Shown in pieces: positions 1-9,655 of a stretch of DNA of 64,000 nucleotides. The position numbers were made by a program, and so were the translations under genes. Positions within the stretch are counted from its first letter, which is position 1; each line of letters starts with the position of its first letter. The notes beneath the pieces are model-generated. The model searched no databases. It saw nothing but the letters and a program-made list of their open reading frames with translations, and was not told where the DNA came from. The DNA comes from an uncultured Pelagibacteraceae bacterium (GTDB lineage: Bacteria; Pseudomonadota; Alphaproteobacteria; Pelagibacterales; Pelagibacteraceae). The stretch is from NCBI GenBank assembly GCA_902628965.1, contig CACOPB010000005.1, forward strand, positions 1 to 64,000, in the 5' to 3' direction.

Positions 1-106
1 TATAAAAACTGGTGTTTTGGATCCATTAGGTGCAACTTTAGATCCGGGTAAAGACTTGTATTTCAAATTAATTAGAAATATGTCCAACTCTTTCAAAGGT
101 TGTTAA
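1..106 (+). CDS. znuA: Zinc ABC transporter substrate-binding protein, C-terminal fragment
   Basis: Only the last 34 codons are inside the window; the gene begins upstream. Read in the frame ending at the TAA at 104-106, the translation contains TGVLDPLGA, PGKDLYF and LIRNMSNSFKGC. This closely matches the extreme C-terminus of alphaproteobacterial ZnuA/TroA-type zinc-binding lipoproteins or periplasmic proteins (TGxLDPLGAxLxPGxxLYxxLIRNLAxSxxxC as I recall the family). The family captures zinc in the periplasm for the ZnuBC importer. The rest of the gene and any znuBC genes are not visible, so the call rests on one short conserved tail. Confidence 0.7.
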   Translation, partial: IKTGVLDPLGATLDPGKDLYFKLIRNMSNSFKGC

Positions 107-177
107 GATACTATTTATTGATATTAGTATTTCTTGAATTGTAATTAGTTATTAAATTTACAAGAAAGGAAAAAATA

Positions 178-399
178 ATGTTCATAAAAAAGTATCTTAA
201 ATGGATAAGTACATTTCTCGTTCTAGTTGGTATTCTTTTAACAAATCTAAACGTATATCCATTGAATATCTACTTTCACGGATTAGGAGTTGTAGGATGG
301 ACTATCGCTGGATTTATCAGCAAAGATAAGGCGATCCTAACTAATTTTGGATTGCAAATACCATTATTTGTAATTGGTATATATAAAATAATATTTTAA
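178..399 (+). CDS. Small two-helix membrane protein, unknown function
   Basis: A 73-aa protein with two hydrophobic stretches (about residues 9-27 and 33-46) and a third hydrophobic tail (about 55-72), so probably an inner-membrane protein of two or three helices. An AAGGA ribosome binding site sits 8 nt before the ATG, which supports this start. It lies 71 bp after the znuA-like gene and is followed by a small hairpin at 419-436. I do not recognise a named domain; similar small proteins occur as conserved hypotheticals in marine alphaproteobacteria. No function is assigned. Confidence 0.65.
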   Translation: MFIKKYLKWISTFLVLVGILLTNLNVYPLNIYFHGLGVVGWTIAGFISKDKAILTNFGLQIPLFVIGIYKIIF

Positions 400-418
400 T
401 TTTTTTATATAGACTTTG

Positions 419-436
419 AACTAAATTAGTTTAGTT
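419..436 (+). repeat. Perfect 7-bp inverted repeat with 4-nt loop
   Basis: AACTAAA, a TTAG loop, then TTTAGTT, about 20 nt after the stop codon of the 73-aa membrane protein gene. The stem contains only one GC pair and there is no T-tract after it, so it is at best a weak terminator or RNA 3'-end stabiliser. The rest of the 166-bp gap to the next gene holds no recognisable element apart from the strong AGGAG ribosome binding site just before 566. Confidence 0.35.
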
Positions 437-565
437 GTAAATGAATCTACTCTCTGATTCTTTAATAAATAAATTTATACGTAGAAAAATTCTTTGACCT
501 ACATTAAACACTCCTCAAGTCATAAAACGATTGAACCGAAAACAATAATATTTAGGAGATAAAAA

Positions 566-1531
566 ATGGAAATGACTTTAATTTACACGGTTATAGGGTT
601 TGCCCTTGCCGGTTATAGTGTAATCGCTAACGACTCAATCCAAACACTTGGTACCTTTATTGCTTCAAAAAAGAAGTGGTTTAAATGGTATGTACTTGCT
701 GGATCAGCTTCAGCTGTTATGATTTTAGCACTTGGATGGGGTTGGTATTCTTATGATGGAGATATTTCTTATGGAAGATTAAATAGAATACCTTATCAAG
801 AAATTCAATGGTATCATGCAGTAGCTCCTGCAATACTATTATTATTAACAAGAATTGGAATACCAGTATCAACAACCTTTTTAGTTCTTTCGGCATTTGC
901 TTCAACCGTTGTGCTTGAAAAAATGCTATTGAAAAGTGTGGTTGGTTATGGATTAGCAGCAATGGTTGCTTACATAGCCTGGATAGCTGTATCTAAATTT
1001 ATTAATGAAAAATTTGATGAAGTAGATGAAAAATGGAGAAGCTTTTGGAGAAATGCTGTTTGGGTTTCATCAGGTTGGTTATGGTGGGTTTGGTTATCTC
1101 ACGATGTAGCTAATATTGCTGTATATTTGCCTAGGCAATTAGATTTATCATTACTTTTAATTGTAATGGCCTATTTTACTTCATTATTATTTTATATTTT
1201 CTACATTCAAGGTGGACCAATTCAAAAAGTTGTTCTTGAAAAAACGGGAACAAGATATGCAAGATCGGCAACAATTATTAACGTAATTTATGCTGCTGTT
1301 TTATTCTACTTTAAAGAACTAAACGATTTACCAATGTCAACAACATGGGTATTTGTTGGTTTATTGTGTGGTAGAGAACTTGCAATATCTACTATGAATA
1401 AAGATTATAAATTTAAGTATGTCTTTCCTCTTATTGGTAAAGATTTTCTTAAAATGATTTTTGGATTAAGTGTTTCAGTAGGTATCGTATTGGCGATCCA
1501 CTATATAATTATTCCAAATAATTGGTTTTAA
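566..1531 (+). CDS. Compact PiT-family-like inorganic ion transporter
   Basis: A 321-aa, very hydrophobic protein with about eight to ten predicted membrane helices. Its two halves carry degenerate copies of the PiT phosphate transporter signature: ANDSIQTLGT (21-30) and SHDVANIAVYL (178-188), each followed by a PxSTT motif (PVSTT 100-104, PMSTT 256-260). In PiT proteins the paired GxNDxANA and PxSTTH motifs line the substrate site, and the family moves phosphate or sulfate with H+ or Na+. Here the first copy has DSIQ in place of DVAN, and both PxSTT motifs lack the following His. It is shorter than typical PiT (400-500 aa). A strong AGGAG site precedes the ATG and a hairpin follows the gene. 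Membership is well supported; the substrate is inferred. Confidence 0.7.
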   Translation: MEMTLIYTVIGFALAGYSVIANDSIQTLGTFIASKKKWFKWYVLAGSASAVMILALGWGWYSYDGDISYGRLNRIPYQEIQWYHAVAPAILLLLTRIGIPVSTTFLVLSAFASTVVLEKMLLKSVVGYGLAAMVAYIAWIAVSKFINEKFDEVDEKWRSFWRNAVWVSSGWLWWVWLSHDVANIAVYLPRQLDLSLLLIVMAYFTSLLFYIFYIQGGPIQKVVLEKTGTRYARSATIINVIYAAVLFYFKELNDLPMSTTWVFVGLLCGRELAISTMNKDYKFKYVFPLIGKDFLKMIFGLSVSVGIVLAIHYIIIPNNWF

Positions 1532-1540
1532 ATTATCTTT

Positions 1541-1571
1541 TTGGGCATATTATTTAAATTAATATGCCCAA
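1541..1571 (+). terminator. Hairpin terminator after the PiT-like gene
   Basis: A perfect 12-bp inverted repeat: TTGGGCATATTA (1541-1552) and TAATATGCCCAA (1560-1571) with a 7-nt loop, 9 bp past the PiT-like stop codon. It is followed by an interrupted A/T tract ending in TTTTT, and on the other strand by AAAAAG, so termination would mainly serve the plus strand. It is one of the strongest hairpins in the window. Confidence 0.65.
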
Positions 1572-1639
1572 ATTTATAAAATTTTTCGTTTAAAAATTGA
1601 ATTTTTCCTTAAAATCATTAAAAGTATTTTTTTTTATTT

Positions 1640-1825
1640 ATGAAAAAAAATCAAAAAAAATACGGTTTTACACAAAAAGAATGGAACAACATGAGTCCAA
1701 TTAGAAAATTGGAGAGAAAACTTGATAGAGTTAATCATATAATGGAATTAATAAGAACTGTTGTCCCTATCATGCTGTTGCTTTTGAATACAATAATTAT
1801 TCTAAAATTATTCAACTATATTTAA
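1640..1825 (+). CDS. Small single-helix membrane protein, hypothetical
   Basis: A 61-aa reading frame with a Lys-rich N-terminal half (many KK pairs, then NNMSPIRKLERKLDR) and one hydrophobic helix near residues 40-58. The shape is that of a small inner-membrane protein with a cytosolic basic amphipathic segment. There is no clear ribosome binding site, only a T-rich stretch before the ATG. Its stop region overlaps the end of the convergent DMT transporter gene by 4 nt. I do not recognise a family. The amino-acid pattern looks like a real protein rather than chance. Confidence 0.5.
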   Translation: MKKNQKKYGFTQKEWNNMSPIRKLERKLDRVNHIMELIRTVVPIMLLLLNTIIILKLFNYI

Positions 1826-2664
1826 AATAATTTAATACCAATCACCCCAATAACTATAAGCACAATAGAGATTATTTTTTTAGGATTAATAGTTTCTTTT
1901 AAGAAGAAATAACCAATAAATATTGAGAAAAAAATACTCGTTTCTCTTAGAGCAGCAACTAGAGGAATTGGAGCCTTTGTAAAGCCCCAAACAACAATTA
2001 CATAAATAATAAAAGATATAGATCCTCCTATCCAAAATATCATTTTTGCATCTTTAAAAACCTTTGAAAAAATATTCTCGTGTTTATTAAGTTTTAAAAT
2101 GATAGGAAAAACTATAGCACTAAATAAAAAGGAAAAACTAATATAAGAAATTGCTGATGTGCTTACTCTTGCTCCGTATCCATCAATCAATGAATAAAGA
2201 CCTATAAAAGATCCTGTAAGCAGTGAGTATTTAATTATCTCAATTTGATTTTGATTTTTAGAACCGAATAATCCAAGAAACATTATTCCAGCACAGATTA
2301 ATAATATTGAAACTAAGGTGGCTATTTTAAAAACAACACCAAGAAATGTTATTGAAATTAATGTAGCCAATAAAGGACCAAAGCCTCTAAATATTGGATA
2401 AACATTTGTATACTCCCCTACCTTGTAAGAATTAAGCATATACCATTGATAACCTTGATGAGCTAATACGCTGGCAATTATGTATGGAATTACCTCTCTT
2501 CCAGGTAAAGGAAAATAAAAAATACAAATTAATGCTAATGGTATATGACCTAAAACAATAGCTAGAACCGCTATAGCCTTATCTGGATGATGTTTAACCA
2601 TCGCATTCCAAATCGCATGCATAATAGTTGCTAATAGGATTACAAAAAAGACTGTGGTGTCCAT
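1822..2664 (-). CDS. DMT superfamily (EamA-type) transporter
   Basis: A 280-aa polytopic protein with about ten hydrophobic helices in two repeats, the layout of EamA/DMT permeases. Recognisable features are the N-terminal MHAIWNAMVKH segment and the IFRGFGPLLATLIS helix, with a similar helix (FTKAPIPLVAALRETSIFFS) in the second half, as expected of the internal duplication. These carriers export or import small metabolites such as amino acids or nucleotide precursors; the substrate cannot be told from sequence. The gene follows manC by 7 bp on the same strand, so the two are probably co-transcribed, but a functional link to GDP-mannose is not implied. Confidence 0.85.
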   Translation of the reverse strand: MDTTVFFVILLATIMHAIWNAMVKHHPDKAIAVLAIVLGHIPLALICIFYFPLPGREVIPYIIASVLAHQGYQWYMLNSYKVGEYTNVYPIFRGFGPLLATLISITFLGVVFKIATLVSILLICAGIMFLGLFGSKNQNQIEIIKYSLLTGSFIGLYSLIDGYGARVSTSAISYISFSFLFSAIVFPIILKLNKHENIFSKVFKDAKMIFWIGGSISFIIYVIVVWGFTKAPIPLVAALRETSIFFSIFIGYFFLKETINPKKIISIVLIVIGVIGIKLF

Positions 2665-2671
2665 TATTAAT

Positions 2672-3889
2672 TTATTTTACTCTACCGTAAACGTCTTGAT
2701 ATCTTACAATGTCAGTTTCTTTTAGTATTGAGCCTACTTGGGCCTCAACAATCTTAACTGGTTTTTTTCCTGGATTTTGAACTCTGTGTATAGCTTCTAA
2801 TGGAATAAATATATGTTCTCCAGGCTTTTTAATAATAATATTCTTGTTAAGCGTTATTTTAGCATTTCCTTGTGTTATTAACCAGTGTTCAGCTCGATGA
2901 TGGTGTTTTTGTAAACTTAATATACCCTTTGATTTAACATACAACTCTTTAATTAGAAACTCTTTGCCCTCAAAAAGATTTGTATATTTACCCCATGGAC
3001 GATAAAAAATATTTTTTTTCTTAATATATTTATTTTTATTTTTATCATACATCTTCAAAATTTCTTTCCAACTACCAAGATCTGACCATGGTATATCCAA
3101 TTTAATAGCATTAATTTGTTTTGTTTTTTCTAAAATTGCATAATCAAATGATTTTGCTGTAGCTTTTATAAATGAAGCTTTATTTAAGTAATAAGTATTA
3201 GAATTATATTTTGCTTTTTTAACTGCATCGACGCAATTTCTATATGTTTTTGGCTGAAGTTTTTTAAAGTTATTGATAATCGAGTCTTTTCGAAGATAAA
3301 ACATTCCAGAATTCCAATAGCCTTTGTTTTTTATAATTTTTTTAGCTTTGTCTTCTTTAGGTTTTTCAATAAATCTTGTTACTTTATTAATATTTCCTTT
3401 TATTTTTTTTGTTAAAAAATAACCATAATCACTAGTTGGAGATTTGGGTTTAATTCCAAATACAAAAATATTTTCTTCATTAAGGTTTGATTTATTTTTG
3501 TTTATCGCCATATTGAAAACGCCCATCTTTTCAATTAAATGGTCTGATGTAAAAAACATTAAAGGCTGATTGTTTGGAATATCTTTAATTAAAGCTGTAC
3601 TTAATATAGCTGGTGCAGTATTTCTTTTGGCTGGTTCTACAACGATCTTATATTTTTTTATTTTGTTTTTTCTTAAATACTTTTTTACTTTTTTTATATA
3701 TTTCTTATTGGTGCTAATGACTGGAGAGTCGTAAATTGAAGCTTTTGTTCTCTCAAGTGTCTTTCCTAGTAATGTCCAATTGCCAAAATCAACAAACTGT
3801 TTTGCTTGATGATTTTTGGAATTTGGCCAAAGACGTGTTCCATCACCTCCACATAGTATTACCGGTCGTATTTTTTGATTTTGTTTCAT
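2672..3889 (-). CDS. manC: Mannose-1-phosphate guanylyltransferase / mannose-6-phosphate isomerase
   Basis: Converts mannose-1-phosphate and GTP to GDP-mannose; the C-terminal cupin may isomerise mannose-6-phosphate. The nucleotidyltransferase signature CGGDGTRLWP is at 13-22, with QAKQFVDFG at 28-36. The sugar-binding region has SDHLI, FIEKPKE and NSGMFYLR. The cupin starts near residue 298 (RPWGKY) and includes HHHRAEHWLI and EAIHRVQNPG. At 405 aa it is shorter than the usual 460-480 aa two-domain enzyme, but both domains are visible. It is divergent from gmd across only 36 bp, and the pair supplies GDP-sugars for surface glycans. Confidence 0.88.
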   Translation of the reverse strand: MKQNQKIRPVILCGGDGTRLWPNSKNHQAKQFVDFGNWTLLGKTLERTKASIYDSPVISTNKKYIKKVKKYLRKNKIKKYKIVVEPAKRNTAPAILSTALIKDIPNNQPLMFFTSDHLIEKMGVFNMAINKNKSNLNEENIFVFGIKPKSPTSDYGYFLTKKIKGNINKVTRFIEKPKEDKAKKIIKNKGYWNSGMFYLRKDSIINNFKKLQPKTYRNCVDAVKKAKYNSNTYYLNKASFIKATAKSFDYAILEKTKQINAIKLDIPWSDLGSWKEILKMYDKNKNKYIKKKNIFYRPWGKYTNLFEGKEFLIKELYVKSKGILSLQKHHHRAEHWLITQGNAKITLNKNIIIKKPGEHIFIPLEAIHRVQNPGKKPVKIVEAQVGSILKETDIVRYQDVYGRVK

Positions 3890-3897
3890 TTTCTTAA

Positions 3898-3913
3898 ATA
3901 TATATATATATAT
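3898..3913. repeat. (AT)8 microsatellite in the manC/gmd divergent spacer
   Basis: An uninterrupted alternating AT run occupies nearly half of the 36-bp space between the two divergent start codons. Any promoter for either gene must overlap this tract or lie inside the neighbouring coding sequence. Such a tract melts easily and can slip in length. Confidence 0.8.
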
Positions 3914-3925
3914 TAATTTTTATTT

Positions 3926-4954
3926 ATGAAAAAAAAAATTGCTCTTATTACTGGTATTTCAGGCCAAGATGGTGCTTACTTAGCAAAATTTTTGCTAAAA
4001 AAAAATTACAAGATTATTGGTTTAGAAAGAAGATCTGCAAGATATTCTAATTGGAGACTTGAAAGATTAAATATTACTAACAAAATTACAATTGAAGACG
4101 TCGATATAAAAGAAATTAATAATATTATAAGAATATTTTCAAAATATAAAATTGATGAAGTTTATAATTTAGCAGCTCAATCTTTTGTTCATAGCTCTTT
4201 TAAAAACCCAATTGAGACATCTTTAACTAATTCTATAGGTGTTTTGAATTTTTTAGAAATAATAAGAAATCAAAATAGAAAAATTAAATTTTACCAAGCA
4301 TCAACTTCTGAAATGTTTGGTGAACATGGCAAAAAATCTCAAGATGAAAACACAAATTTTCACCCAAGAAGTCCCTACGCAACATCTAAAACTTTTGCTC
4401 ATTACACTGTTCAGAATTATAGAGAATCATATAATTTACATGCAGTAAGTGGAATATTATTTAATCATGAGTCTCCATTAAGAGGAGAAGAGTTTATAAC
4501 CAGAAAAATTACCTTGGGACTTGCAAAAATTTATTTAGGCAAACAAAAAATACTCAAAGTTGGTAATCTTTACGCTAAAAGAGATTGGGGTTATGCTGAA
4601 GATTATATAGAAGCAATGTGGAAAATGATGCAAACAAAAAAACCTAAAGATTATGTTATAGCAACCGGAAAAAATTACTCTGTAAAAAATTTTATAAATG
4701 AATGTACAAAAGTTTTAAATTTAGAAACAAAATGGATTGGAAAAGGTCTTAATGAAAAACTTATAAATGTTAAAACTAAAAAAAATCTGATAGTGATTGA
4801 TAAAAAATTTTTTAGACCTGCTGAAGTAAAAAATTTAAAAGGAAATTTTAATAAAGCTAAAAAAGAATTAATTTGGAAACCAAAAACTAATTTCAAGCAA
4901 CTTGTTAAAATAATGATGCTTGCTGATTTGAAACTCGTAAATAAGGGTCTATAA
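3926..4954 (+). CDS. gmd: GDP-mannose 4,6-dehydratase
   Basis: Extended short-chain dehydrogenase that turns GDP-mannose into GDP-4-keto-6-deoxy-D-mannose, the precursor of GDP-fucose, GDP-rhamnose and related sugars. The Rossmann motif GISGQDGAYLA is at 10-20. The catalytic set is present: S/T-E in ASTSEMFG (125-132) and Y151/K155 in SPYATSK. Family segments LFNHESPLRGEEFITRKI and the C-terminal FFRPAEV are also clear. The 342-aa length is normal. No GDP-fucose synthase or rmd follows, so the final sugar is unknown. The gene ends 1 bp before the convergent ilvD end. Confidence 0.9.
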   Translation: MKKKIALITGISGQDGAYLAKFLLKKNYKIIGLERRSARYSNWRLERLNITNKITIEDVDIKEINNIIRIFSKYKIDEVYNLAAQSFVHSSFKNPIETSLTNSIGVLNFLEIIRNQNRKIKFYQASTSEMFGEHGKKSQDENTNFHPRSPYATSKTFAHYTVQNYRESYNLHAVSGILFNHESPLRGEEFITRKITLGLAKIYLGKQKILKVGNLYAKRDWGYAEDYIEAMWKMMQTKKPKDYVIATGKNYSVKNFINECTKVLNLETKWIGKGLNEKLINVKTKKNLIVIDKKFFRPAEVKNLKGNFNKAKKELIWKPKTNFKQLVKIMMLADLKLVNKGL

Positions 4955-4955
4955 T

Positions 4956-6674
4956 CTAAATCTCAGAATAATCTTTTACTTCTTTTTTCTTACCAGGATG
5001 TGTTGGTGCGCCTAAATATGCTGGTCCTACTGTTTGCGCATACTTCCATAAAGTACCAGATCCAAAATCTGATTTTCTAGCTCTCCATTTTCTTTTTCTT
5101 AAAGCCAATTCTTTTTTAGAAAGTCTTACATTGATAGTTCCTTTTTTGGCATCAATATCAATAATATCTCCAGTACGTAAAAGGCCTATAGGACCTCCTA
5201 GAGCGGCCTCAGGGCCCACATGTCCCACACAAAAACCTCTTGTAGCACCAGAGAACCTACCGTCAGTTATAAGGGCTACTTTCTCCCCTTTTCCCTGTCC
5301 GTAAATTGCACCTGTTGTTGATAACATTTCTCTCATACCAGGACCTCCAACGGGTCCTTCGTATCTAATAATAATTACATCACCGTCATTATACTTTCTG
5401 CTTTGGACAGCTTTCATCGCGCTTTCCTCATTATCAAAGCATCTTGCTTTTCCAGTAAATTGTAATTTAGCTAATCCAGCAACTTTAACAATTGCACCTT
5501 CAGGCGCTAGGTTCCCTTTTAATCCAACAACACCTCCTGTTGGAGATAATGGATTTTTATAAGATCTCATTACATTTTGTTTAGGATTAAATTTAATACT
5601 TTTCAAATTTTCCTTCATAGTTTTTCCTGTAACAGTCATACAGTCACCATGAATATATCCACCATCATATAAAGTTTTTAATAACATTGGAACACCACCT
5701 GCTAACCACATATCTTTAGCAACATATTTTCCACCTGGTTTTAAATCTGCAAGATACGGAGTTTTTTTAAAAATCTTAGCTACATCCATTAAATCAAATT
5801 TAATTCCTGCTTCATTTGCAATAGCAGGTAAATGAAGTCCTGCATTTGTTGATCCACCAGTTGCAGCAACAATTGTTGCAGCATTTTCTAAAGCTTCTCT
5901 AGTAACTATATCTCTTGGTTTAATCTTTTTTTTTAAAAGATTCATAACCATTTTACCACTAGCTTTTGCGTATTTATCTCTTTCTTCATATGGTGCTGGT
6001 GTTCCTGCTGAATAAGGAAGTGCTAATCCAATTGCTTCAGATACACATGCCATGGTGTTTGCAGTAAATTGTCCTCCACAAGCACCTGCACTTGGACAGG
6101 CAACTAATTCTAGTTTTCTAAGTTCTGCAGCAGACATTTGACCAGATGAATGCTTTCCAACTGCTTCAAATACATCTACAACTGTTATGTCTTTACCTTT
6201 GTATCTACCCGGAAGAATTGAACCACCATATATAAATACACTTGGTACATTTAATCTAACCATAGACATCATTAGACCTGGCAAGGATTTATCACATCCT
6301 GCAATCCCCACTAAAGCATCATAGCAATGACCTCTAACAGTTAGTTCAGCTGAGTCAGCGATTACTTCTCTAGATATCAATGAAGATTTCATTCCTTCAT
6401 GACCCATTGCAATACCGTCTGTAACCGTAATTGTACAAAATTCTCTTGGTGTTCCACCATTTGCTCTTACACCTTTTTTAACCGATTGAGCTTGTCTCAT
6501 TAATGCGATGTTACACGGAGCCGCCTCATTCCATGTCGAAACTACACCTACAAAGGGTTTAGCTACATCTTTCTCGGTTTCTCCCATTGCATAATAAAAC
6601 GATCTATGAGGTGCTCTATCTGCACCTAATGATGTATGTCTACTTGGAAGTTTCTTTTTATCAAATTTAGCCAT
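4956..6674 (-). CDS. ilvD: Dihydroxy-acid dehydratase
   Basis: Dehydrates 2,3-dihydroxy-isovalerate and -methylvalerate in valine, isoleucine and pantothenate precursor synthesis. The iron-sulfur cluster cysteines are visible: C54 in PCNIALM, C127 in GCDKSLPG and C199 in [12 protein letters not shown]. The C-terminal [20 protein letters not shown] segment is typical of the IlvD/Edd family, and the 572-aa length fits. The gene starts immediately after valS ends (1-nt overlap), so the two are co-transcribed. The enzyme makes an iron demand on a low-iron ocean organism, a family-level remark only. Confidence 0.97.
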   Translation of the reverse strand: MAKFDKKKLPSRHTSLGADRAPHRSFYYAMGETEKDVAKPFVGVVSTWNEAAPCNIALMRQAQSVKKGVRANGGTPREFCTITVTDGIAMGHEGMKSSLISREVIADSAELTVRGHCYDALVGIAGCDKSLPGLMMSMVRLNVPSVFIYGGSILPGRYKGKDITVVDVFEAVGKHSSGQMSAAELRKLELVACPSAGACGGQFTANTMACVSEAIGLALPYSAGTPAPYEERDKYAKASGKMVMNLLKKKIKPRDIVTREALENAATIVAATGGSTNAGLHLPAIANEAGIKFDLMDVAKIFKKTPYLADLKPGGKYVAKDMWLAGGVPMLLKTLYDGGYIHGDCMTVTGKTMKENLKSIKFNPKQNVMRSYKNPLSPTGGVVGLKGNLAPEGAIVKVAGLAKLQFTGKARCFDNEESAMKAVQSRKYNDGDVIIIRYEGPVGGPGMREMLSTTGAIYGQGKGEKVALITDGRFSGATRGFCVGHVGPEAALGGPIGLLRTGDIIDIDAKKGTINVRLSKKELALRKRKWRARKSDFGSGTLWKYAQTVGPAYLGAPTHPGKKKEVKDYSEI

Positions 6675-9301
6675 TATATACCCTTTATTGTTACTGATAT
6701 TTTCTCAATATCGTTCTTTAAATTATTATAATTATTTTTTTCTTGTTCAACAATCTCTTTTGGAGCTCGAGCTACAAAACTTTTATTCTCTAACCTTTGA
6801 GATATTTTATTCATCTCTTGTTCTAATCTACTTTGTTTATTTGCTAAATTTTCTTTTATTAATTTTAAGTCAACATCTTTATCAAAATAAATCTTAAAAA
6901 AATCTCCAGAAACAACCATTGTTGCAGCTGGTTTGTCTAAATCCTCATATAATATATTGTTTATTCTCCCTAACTTCTTAAGAATGATATCATTTGTATT
7001 AATAAAATCTTTTTGATTTTTATTAATATTACTTATTGATACGTCGATAAATGAACCAGGACTTACATTGAGTTCATTTTTAAATGACCTAATTTTTGAA
7101 ATAATATTAATGATATTTTCGACCTGTTCAGTGCTACTATCTTTATTTATTTCACCAGATAACCAGTTTTTGTACATTAAATAATCACTACCATCATTAT
7201 CGAATTTGTTTTTAAGCCAAATTTCTTCTGTAACGAAAGGGATAAATGGGTGAAGTAAAATTAGGATTTGTTTGAATACAAAAGATGATACTTTTTTAAC
7301 CTCTGCTTTAGCTTTTTCGTCATCAGAAAATAGTATAGTTTTAGATAGCTCTAAATACCAATCACAATACGAATGCCATGCAAATTTATAAGCATTTTTA
7401 GCAGCTTCATCAAATCTATAATCCTTAAGGTTTTTTTCTATCTTATTTTTACTTTCAACAAGTTCTGAATAAATCCATTTATTTATATTTACATTTAAAC
7501 TTGGAACTTTATCAAGGTCTTTAAAATCACATTCATTAGTAATTAAAAAATTATTTGCATTCCATAATTTATTTAAAAAATTTCTATAACCTTTAACTCT
7601 GTCTTCGGAAAGTTTAACATCAGTACCTGGTGAAGCCATTGATAGCAAAGTGAATCTGAGTGCATCAGCACTATATTTTTCAATCAAATCTAAAGGATCA
7701 ATTACATTCCCTTTAGATTTAGACATCTTTTGTCCCTTCTCGTCTCTAACTAAGGCATGAACATAAATATCTTTAAATGGTTCTTTGTTTAAAAATTCAG
7801 TACCAAACATAATCATTCTGGCAACCCAGAAAAATATAATATCAAAACCTGTAACCAATACTGATGTTGGATAAAATTTATTCACATATTTATTATCACC
7901 AGGCCATCCAAGTGTCGCAAATGGCCATAAACCAGATGAGAACCAGGTGTCTAAAACATCTGGATCACGATTTAATTCAACATCTTTGCCGTAATGTTTT
8001 TTTGCTTGTTGTTTTGCATCTTCTTCATTTTCAGAAACAAAAATTTGTTCATTAGGTCCATACCAAGCTGGTATTTGATGTCCCCACCAAAGTTGTCTTG
8101 ATATACACCATGGCTCAATATTATCCATCCATTGGAAATAAGTTTTTGACCAATTCTCAGGAAAGAAGTTTGTTTTTTTTGAACTAACAACTTCTCTAGC
8201 CTTAACTGACAATCTGCCAGCATCTGCAAACCATTGTTCTGTTAGGAAAGGCTCAATTATTGAATTAGATCTATCGCCATAAGGAACTTTATTTTTAATA
8301 TTTTCATCTTTTACAAAAAAATCTTTTTCTTTAAGTTCTTTTAAAATTCTTCTTCTAGCTTCGAACCTATCGAGACCTATTAAATGCTCAGGAGCATTTG
8401 TATTTATTTTACCATCTTCGGTAAAAATATTTATTATTTCGAGATTGTTTCTTTGACCAACATCATAGTCATTAAAATCATGAGCTGGAGTTATTTTTAA
8501 TGCTCCTGTTCCTTGTTCAGGATCTGCATAATCATCCTCAATAATTTTTATTTTTCTGCCAACAATTGGAATAATAACTGTTTTTCCAACAAAAGATTTA
8601 AATCGATCATCTCTTGGATTAACAGCAATAGCTGTATCACCTAACATTGTTTCGGGTCTTGTTGTTGCAATTGTTATAAATTCATCTGATCCATCTATAG
8701 GGTATCTAATGTAATAAATTTTAGAGTTTACTTCTCTTTGATCAACTTCAAGGTCTGAAATAGCTGTTTTTAAAACTGTATCCCAATTAACTAATTTCTT
8801 ATCTTTGTAAATTAGACCTCTGTTGTAAAGATCTACAAAAACCTTAATTACTGATTTAGATAAATTTTCATCCATCGTAAAAGCATTTCTTGACCAATCA
8901 CAAGAGCAACCAAGTTTTTTTAATTGGTTTATTATTATATCTCCATATTGCTCTTTCCATTCCCAAACTTTTTCAATGAATTTTTCTCTACCAATTTTAT
9001 TTTTATCAATTTTTTCAGAAGTTAATTTTTTTTCTACTAAAGCCTGTGTAGCTATACCTGCATGGTCAGTGCCCGGTTGCCATAAAGTTTCAAAATTATT
9101 CATTCTATGGTAACGAACTAATAAATCTTGAATAGAATTATTAAGCGCGTGACCCATATGTAAACTACCAGTTACATTAGGTGGTGGTATTACAATTGAG
9201 AATTTTTTTTTATTTTCTTTTGGTTTAAAAAGACCATTTTTTTCCCAATAGGAGTAAATTCTATTTTCTACATCAGAATGTATATATTTATCGCTACTCA
9301 T
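6674..9301 (-). CDS. valS: Valyl-tRNA synthetase
   Basis: Class I aminoacyl-tRNA synthetase that charges tRNA-Val. The adenylate-binding HMGH motif is at 48-51 (context [12 protein letters not shown]) and the KMSKS motif appears in [14 protein letters not shown] near residue 525. The editing (CP1) domain lies between them, with the [12 protein letters not shown] block. A C-terminal coiled-coil tail (about residues 800-870) is the usual tRNA-contact arm of ValS. The 875-aa length is normal. The gene is read away from the two tRNA genes, with a 120-bp A/T-rich spacer for its promoter. Confidence 0.97.
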   Translation of the reverse strand: MSSDKYIHSDVENRIYSYWEKNGLFKPKENKKKFSIVIPPPNVTGSLHMGHALNNSIQDLLVRYHRMNNFETLWQPGTDHAGIATQALVEKKLTSEKIDKNKIGREKFIEKVWEWKEQYGDIIINQLKKLGCSCDWSRNAFTMDENLSKSVIKVFVDLYNRGLIYKDKKLVNWDTVLKTAISDLEVDQREVNSKIYYIRYPIDGSDEFITIATTRPETMLGDTAIAVNPRDDRFKSFVGKTVIIPIVGRKIKIIEDDYADPEQGTGALKITPAHDFNDYDVGQRNNLEIINIFTEDGKINTNAPEHLIGLDRFEARRRILKELKEKDFFVKDENIKNKVPYGDRSNSIIEPFLTEQWFADAGRLSVKAREVVSSKKTNFFPENWSKTYFQWMDNIEPWCISRQLWWGHQIPAWYGPNEQIFVSENEEDAKQQAKKHYGKDVELNRDPDVLDTWFSSGLWPFATLGWPGDNKYVNKFYPTSVLVTGFDIIFFWVARMIMFGTEFLNKEPFKDIYVHALVRDEKGQKMSKSKGNVIDPLDLIEKYSADALRFTLLSMASPGTDVKLSEDRVKGYRNFLNKLWNANNFLITNECDFKDLDKVPSLNVNINKWIYSELVESKNKIEKNLKDYRFDEAAKNAYKFAWHSYCDWYLELSKTILFSDDEKAKAEVKKVSSFVFKQILILLHPFIPFVTEEIWLKNKFDNDGSDYLMYKNWLSGEINKDSSTEQVENIINIISKIRSFKNELNVSPGSFIDVSISNINKNQKDFINTNDIILKKLGRINNILYEDLDKPAATMVVSGDFFKIYFDKDVDLKLIKENLANKQSRLEQEMNKISQRLENKSFVARAPKEIVEQEKNNYNNLKNDIEKISVTIKGI

Positions 9302-9425
9302 TGTTGTTAAAGTTTATAATTTAATAATCTAAATTAACAATAATGAATTTGACTCGTTATTTGATAGACTAATAGAAAAAATTTAATATAAAAAGGCATC
9401 TGTAGCTATTATCTTAAAATAAGAT

Positions 9426-9499
9426 GGCAACGTGGCGGAATGGTTACGCAGAGGATTGCAAATCCTTGTATCCCGGTTCGATTCCGGGCGTTGCCTCCA
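9426..9499 (+). tRNA. tRNA-Cys (GCA)
   Basis: Full cloverleaf: acceptor GGCAACG pairs with CGTTGCC, anticodon loop contains GCA (context GATTGCAAATCC), T-arm GGTTCGATTCC, discriminator base U and encoded CCA. U73 is the expected identity base for Cys. A TTGACT box at 9349-9354 and a TATTAT at 9407-9412 lie upstream as possible promoter parts, but their spacing to each other does not form one clean promoter. Confidence 0.95.
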
Positions 9500-9549
9500 A
9501 AAAAAATCTTGTTTTAGTTATAAAAAAAAGTAAGTTTTCTTTTTTATAT

Positions 9550-9625
9550 TCCTCGGTAGCTCAGTTGGTAGAGCAGTTGACTGTTAATCAATTGGTCGCA
9601 GGTTCGAGTCCTGCCCGAGGAGCCA
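9550..9625 (+). tRNA. tRNA-Asn (GUU)
   Basis: Full cloverleaf: acceptor TCCTCGG pairs with CCGAGGA, anticodon GTT (context GACTGTTAATC), T-arm AGGTTCGAGTCCT, discriminator G and encoded CCA. It lies 50 bp after tRNA-Cys and is probably in the same transcript. Confidence 0.95.
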
Positions 9626-9655
9626 AAAAATACAAAAATTTATTAAAAATTAAAA

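Noticed and set aside
130..167. Inverted repeat TTTCTTG/CAAGAAA with a 24-nt loop
   Set aside because: Long loop and only two GC pairs; the right arm is mostly the ribosome binding site of the next gene. Likely chance in A/T-rich DNA.
717..962. 81-aa antisense frame inside the PiT-like gene
   Set aside because: Shadow of a well-supported membrane protein gene; no independent start signal.
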